64,000 nt of DNA. It comes from Lasioglossum baleicum (taxonomy: Eukaryota > Arthropoda > Insecta > Hymenoptera > Halictidae). Made by a program: the position numbers and the translations under genes. The stretch is from the NCBI RefSeq assembly GCF_051020765.1, contig NW_027469595.1, positions 28,601 through 92,600 on the forward strand, given 5' to 3'. This document shows, piece after piece, positions 62,401 to 64,000 of this stretch (positions are counted from its first letter, which is position 1; every line of letters begins with the position of its first letter). Below the pieces are notes generated by a model that was not told the DNA's origin, searched no databases, and saw only the letters and a list, made by a program, of their open reading frames with translations.

Positions 62401-64000
62401 CTACCACGCGAAACAGCGATTCCGCACAGAAATACACTTCTGAAACGAAGAATCGTCGAGTCTGACATAAGCTCGAATAAATTGTGATCTGCTTGCCGAA
62501 TCGGAGTTTCTGTGGCAATTTCGCATATTTGCATGCAAACCCACTGATCTAGCACGCGAAACAGCGATTCCGCACAGAAATACACTTCTGAAACGAAGAA
62601 TCGTCGAATCTGACATAAGCTCGATTAAATCGTGATCGTGCTTGCCGCATCAGAGTTTCTGTACCAATTTCGCGTCGTTGCATGCAAATGCACTGATCTA
62701 GCACGCCAAAGAACGATTCCGCACAGAAATACACTTCTGAAACGAAGAATCGTCGAATTTGACATAACCTCGAATGAATCGTGATCGTTCTTGCCGAATC
62801 GAAGTTTCTGTGCCAATTTCGCATATTTGCATGCAAACTCACTGATCTACCACGCGAAACAGCGATTCCGCACAGAAATACACTTCTGAAACGAAGAATC
62901 GTCGAGTCTGACATAAGCTCGAATAAATCGTGATCGTGCTAGCAGAATCGGAGTTTCTGTGCCAATTTCGCTTTGTTGCATGCAAATGCACTGATCTAGC
63001 ACGCGAAACAGCGATTCCGCACAGAAATACACTTCTGAAACGAAGAATCGTCGAATCTGACATAAGGTCGAATAAATGGTGATCGTGCTTGCCGAATCGG
63101 AGTTTCTGTGCCAATTTCGCATATTTGCATGCAAACCCACTGATCTAGCACGCAAAACAGCGATTCCGCACAGAAATACTCTTCTGAAATGAAGAATCGT
63201 CGAATCCAACATAAGATCGAATAAATCGTGATCGTGCTTGCCGCATCGGAGTTTCCTGTGCCAATTTCGCTTCGTTGCATGTAAATGCACTGATCTAGCA
63301 CGCGAAACAACGAATTCCGCACAGAATACACTTCTGAAACGAAGAATCGTCGAATCTGACATAAGCTCAAATAAATCGTGATCGTGGTGCCGCACCGGAG
63401 TTTCTGTGCCAATTTCGCTTCGTGGCATGCAAATGCACTGATGTAGCACGCGAAACAGCGATTCCGCTCAGAAATACACTTCTGAAACGAAGAATCGTCG
63501 AATCTGACATAAGCTCGAATAAATCGTGATCGTGCTAGCAGAATCGGAGTTTCTGTGCCAATTTCGCATATTTGCATGCAAATGCACTGATCTAGCACGC
63601 GAAACAGCGATTCCGCACAGAAATACACTTCTGAAACGAAGAATCGTCGAATCTGACATAAGCTCGAATAAATCGTGATCGTGCTTGCCGCACCGGAGTT
63701 TCTGTGCCAATTTCGCTTCGTTGCATGCAAATGCACTGATCTAGCACGCGAAACAGCGATTACGCACAGAAATACACTTCTGAAACGAAGAATCGTCGAA
63801 TCTGACATAAGGTCGAATAAATGGTGATCGTGCTTGCCGAATCGGAGTTTCTGTGCCAATTTCGCATATTTGCATGCAAATGCACTGATCTAGCACGCGA
63901 AACAGCGATTCCGCACAGAAATACCACTTCTGAAACGAAGAATCGTCGAATCTGACATAAGCTCGAATAAATCGTGATCGTGCTTGCCGCACCGGAGTTT
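56443..64000. repeat. Right-array higher-order unit, copy 3 (incomplete)
   Basis: Matches copy 1 at an offset of about 13252 bp without the copy 2 losses. Near 62.4 kb the pattern jumps back by 13 monomers, so the segment from about 60.6 kb repeats from about 62.55 kb (offset 1936). The unit runs off the window. Many single-base indels are present. Confidence 0.7.

Larger units (their letters stand above)
42436..64000. repeat. 149-bp satellite DNA array, right block
   Basis: About 145 monomers of the same family and orientation as the left array, continuing past the window end. The block is organised mainly as three long higher-order copies. From about 52.2 kb on, scattered single-base indels break the otherwise strict monomer length. 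I see no gene in this block. Confidence 0.97.

Noticed and set aside
42375..63992. Minus-strand ORFs over the right satellite array, including one of 386 codons at 58975-60135
   Set aside because: Same artefact as on the left. The changed frames after 52.2 kb arise from single-base indels.

Overview
The window is eukaryotic, not bacterial. It consists of one long head-to-tail satellite DNA array with a monomer of about 149 bp, interrupted once by a complete LTR retrotransposon. The primer-binding site complementary to a serine tRNA, the Ty3/gypsy-type Gag and the high CpG content of both satellite and element suggest an insect, possibly a hymenopteran. This assignment is an inference and is weak below the level of arthropod. 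No host gene, tRNA, rRNA, CRISPR array or bacterial-style operon was found.

Layout. Positions 1-35266 hold about 237 satellite monomers in one orientation. Positions 35267-42435 hold a 7169-bp retrotransposon in + orientation, with two 1745-bp LTRs that I read as identical and a 4-bp target duplication (ATGC). Positions 42436-64000 hold about 145 further monomers in the same orientation and run off the window. The monomers are not uniform. A marker monomer occurs 17 times at spacings close to whole monomer numbers, and multi-kilobase segments recur at offsets of 7440, 4617 and 4320 bp on the left. On the right there are three successive higher-order copies of about 7.0, 6.25 and more than 7 kb. 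Local 4-, 5- and 6-monomer repeats are nested within these.

The retrotransposon has a TATA box, a long transcribed leader, a poly(A) signal, a tRNA-Ser primer-binding site and a polypurine tract. It has no recognisable protease, reverse transcriptase, RNase H or integrase catalytic domain. Its one long ORF (968 codons) carries an N-terminal coiled coil, a Gag capsid-like domain, an Arg-rich region, segments that look like leftover inter-domain parts of a gypsy-type Pol, a 7 x 15-residue Ser-rich repeat and a C-terminal Cys module. A second short ORF in another frame begins 10 nt after the gag stop and carries a second copy of the Cys module plus a zinc-ribbon-like cysteine pattern. The element therefore looks like a recently mobilised, protein-coding but non-autonomous (Gag-only) element that borrows polymerase and integrase in trans. 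Its leader carries an array of ten short stem-loop motifs, several with a CUUG loop, which could act in RNA packaging or translation.

Two cautions. The hundreds of minus-strand ORFs over the satellite are by-products of a stop-poor repeat and are not annotated as genes. From about 52.2 kb to the right edge, single-base indels appear roughly every 400-450 bp in otherwise near-identical copies, which looks like lower consensus quality rather than biology.
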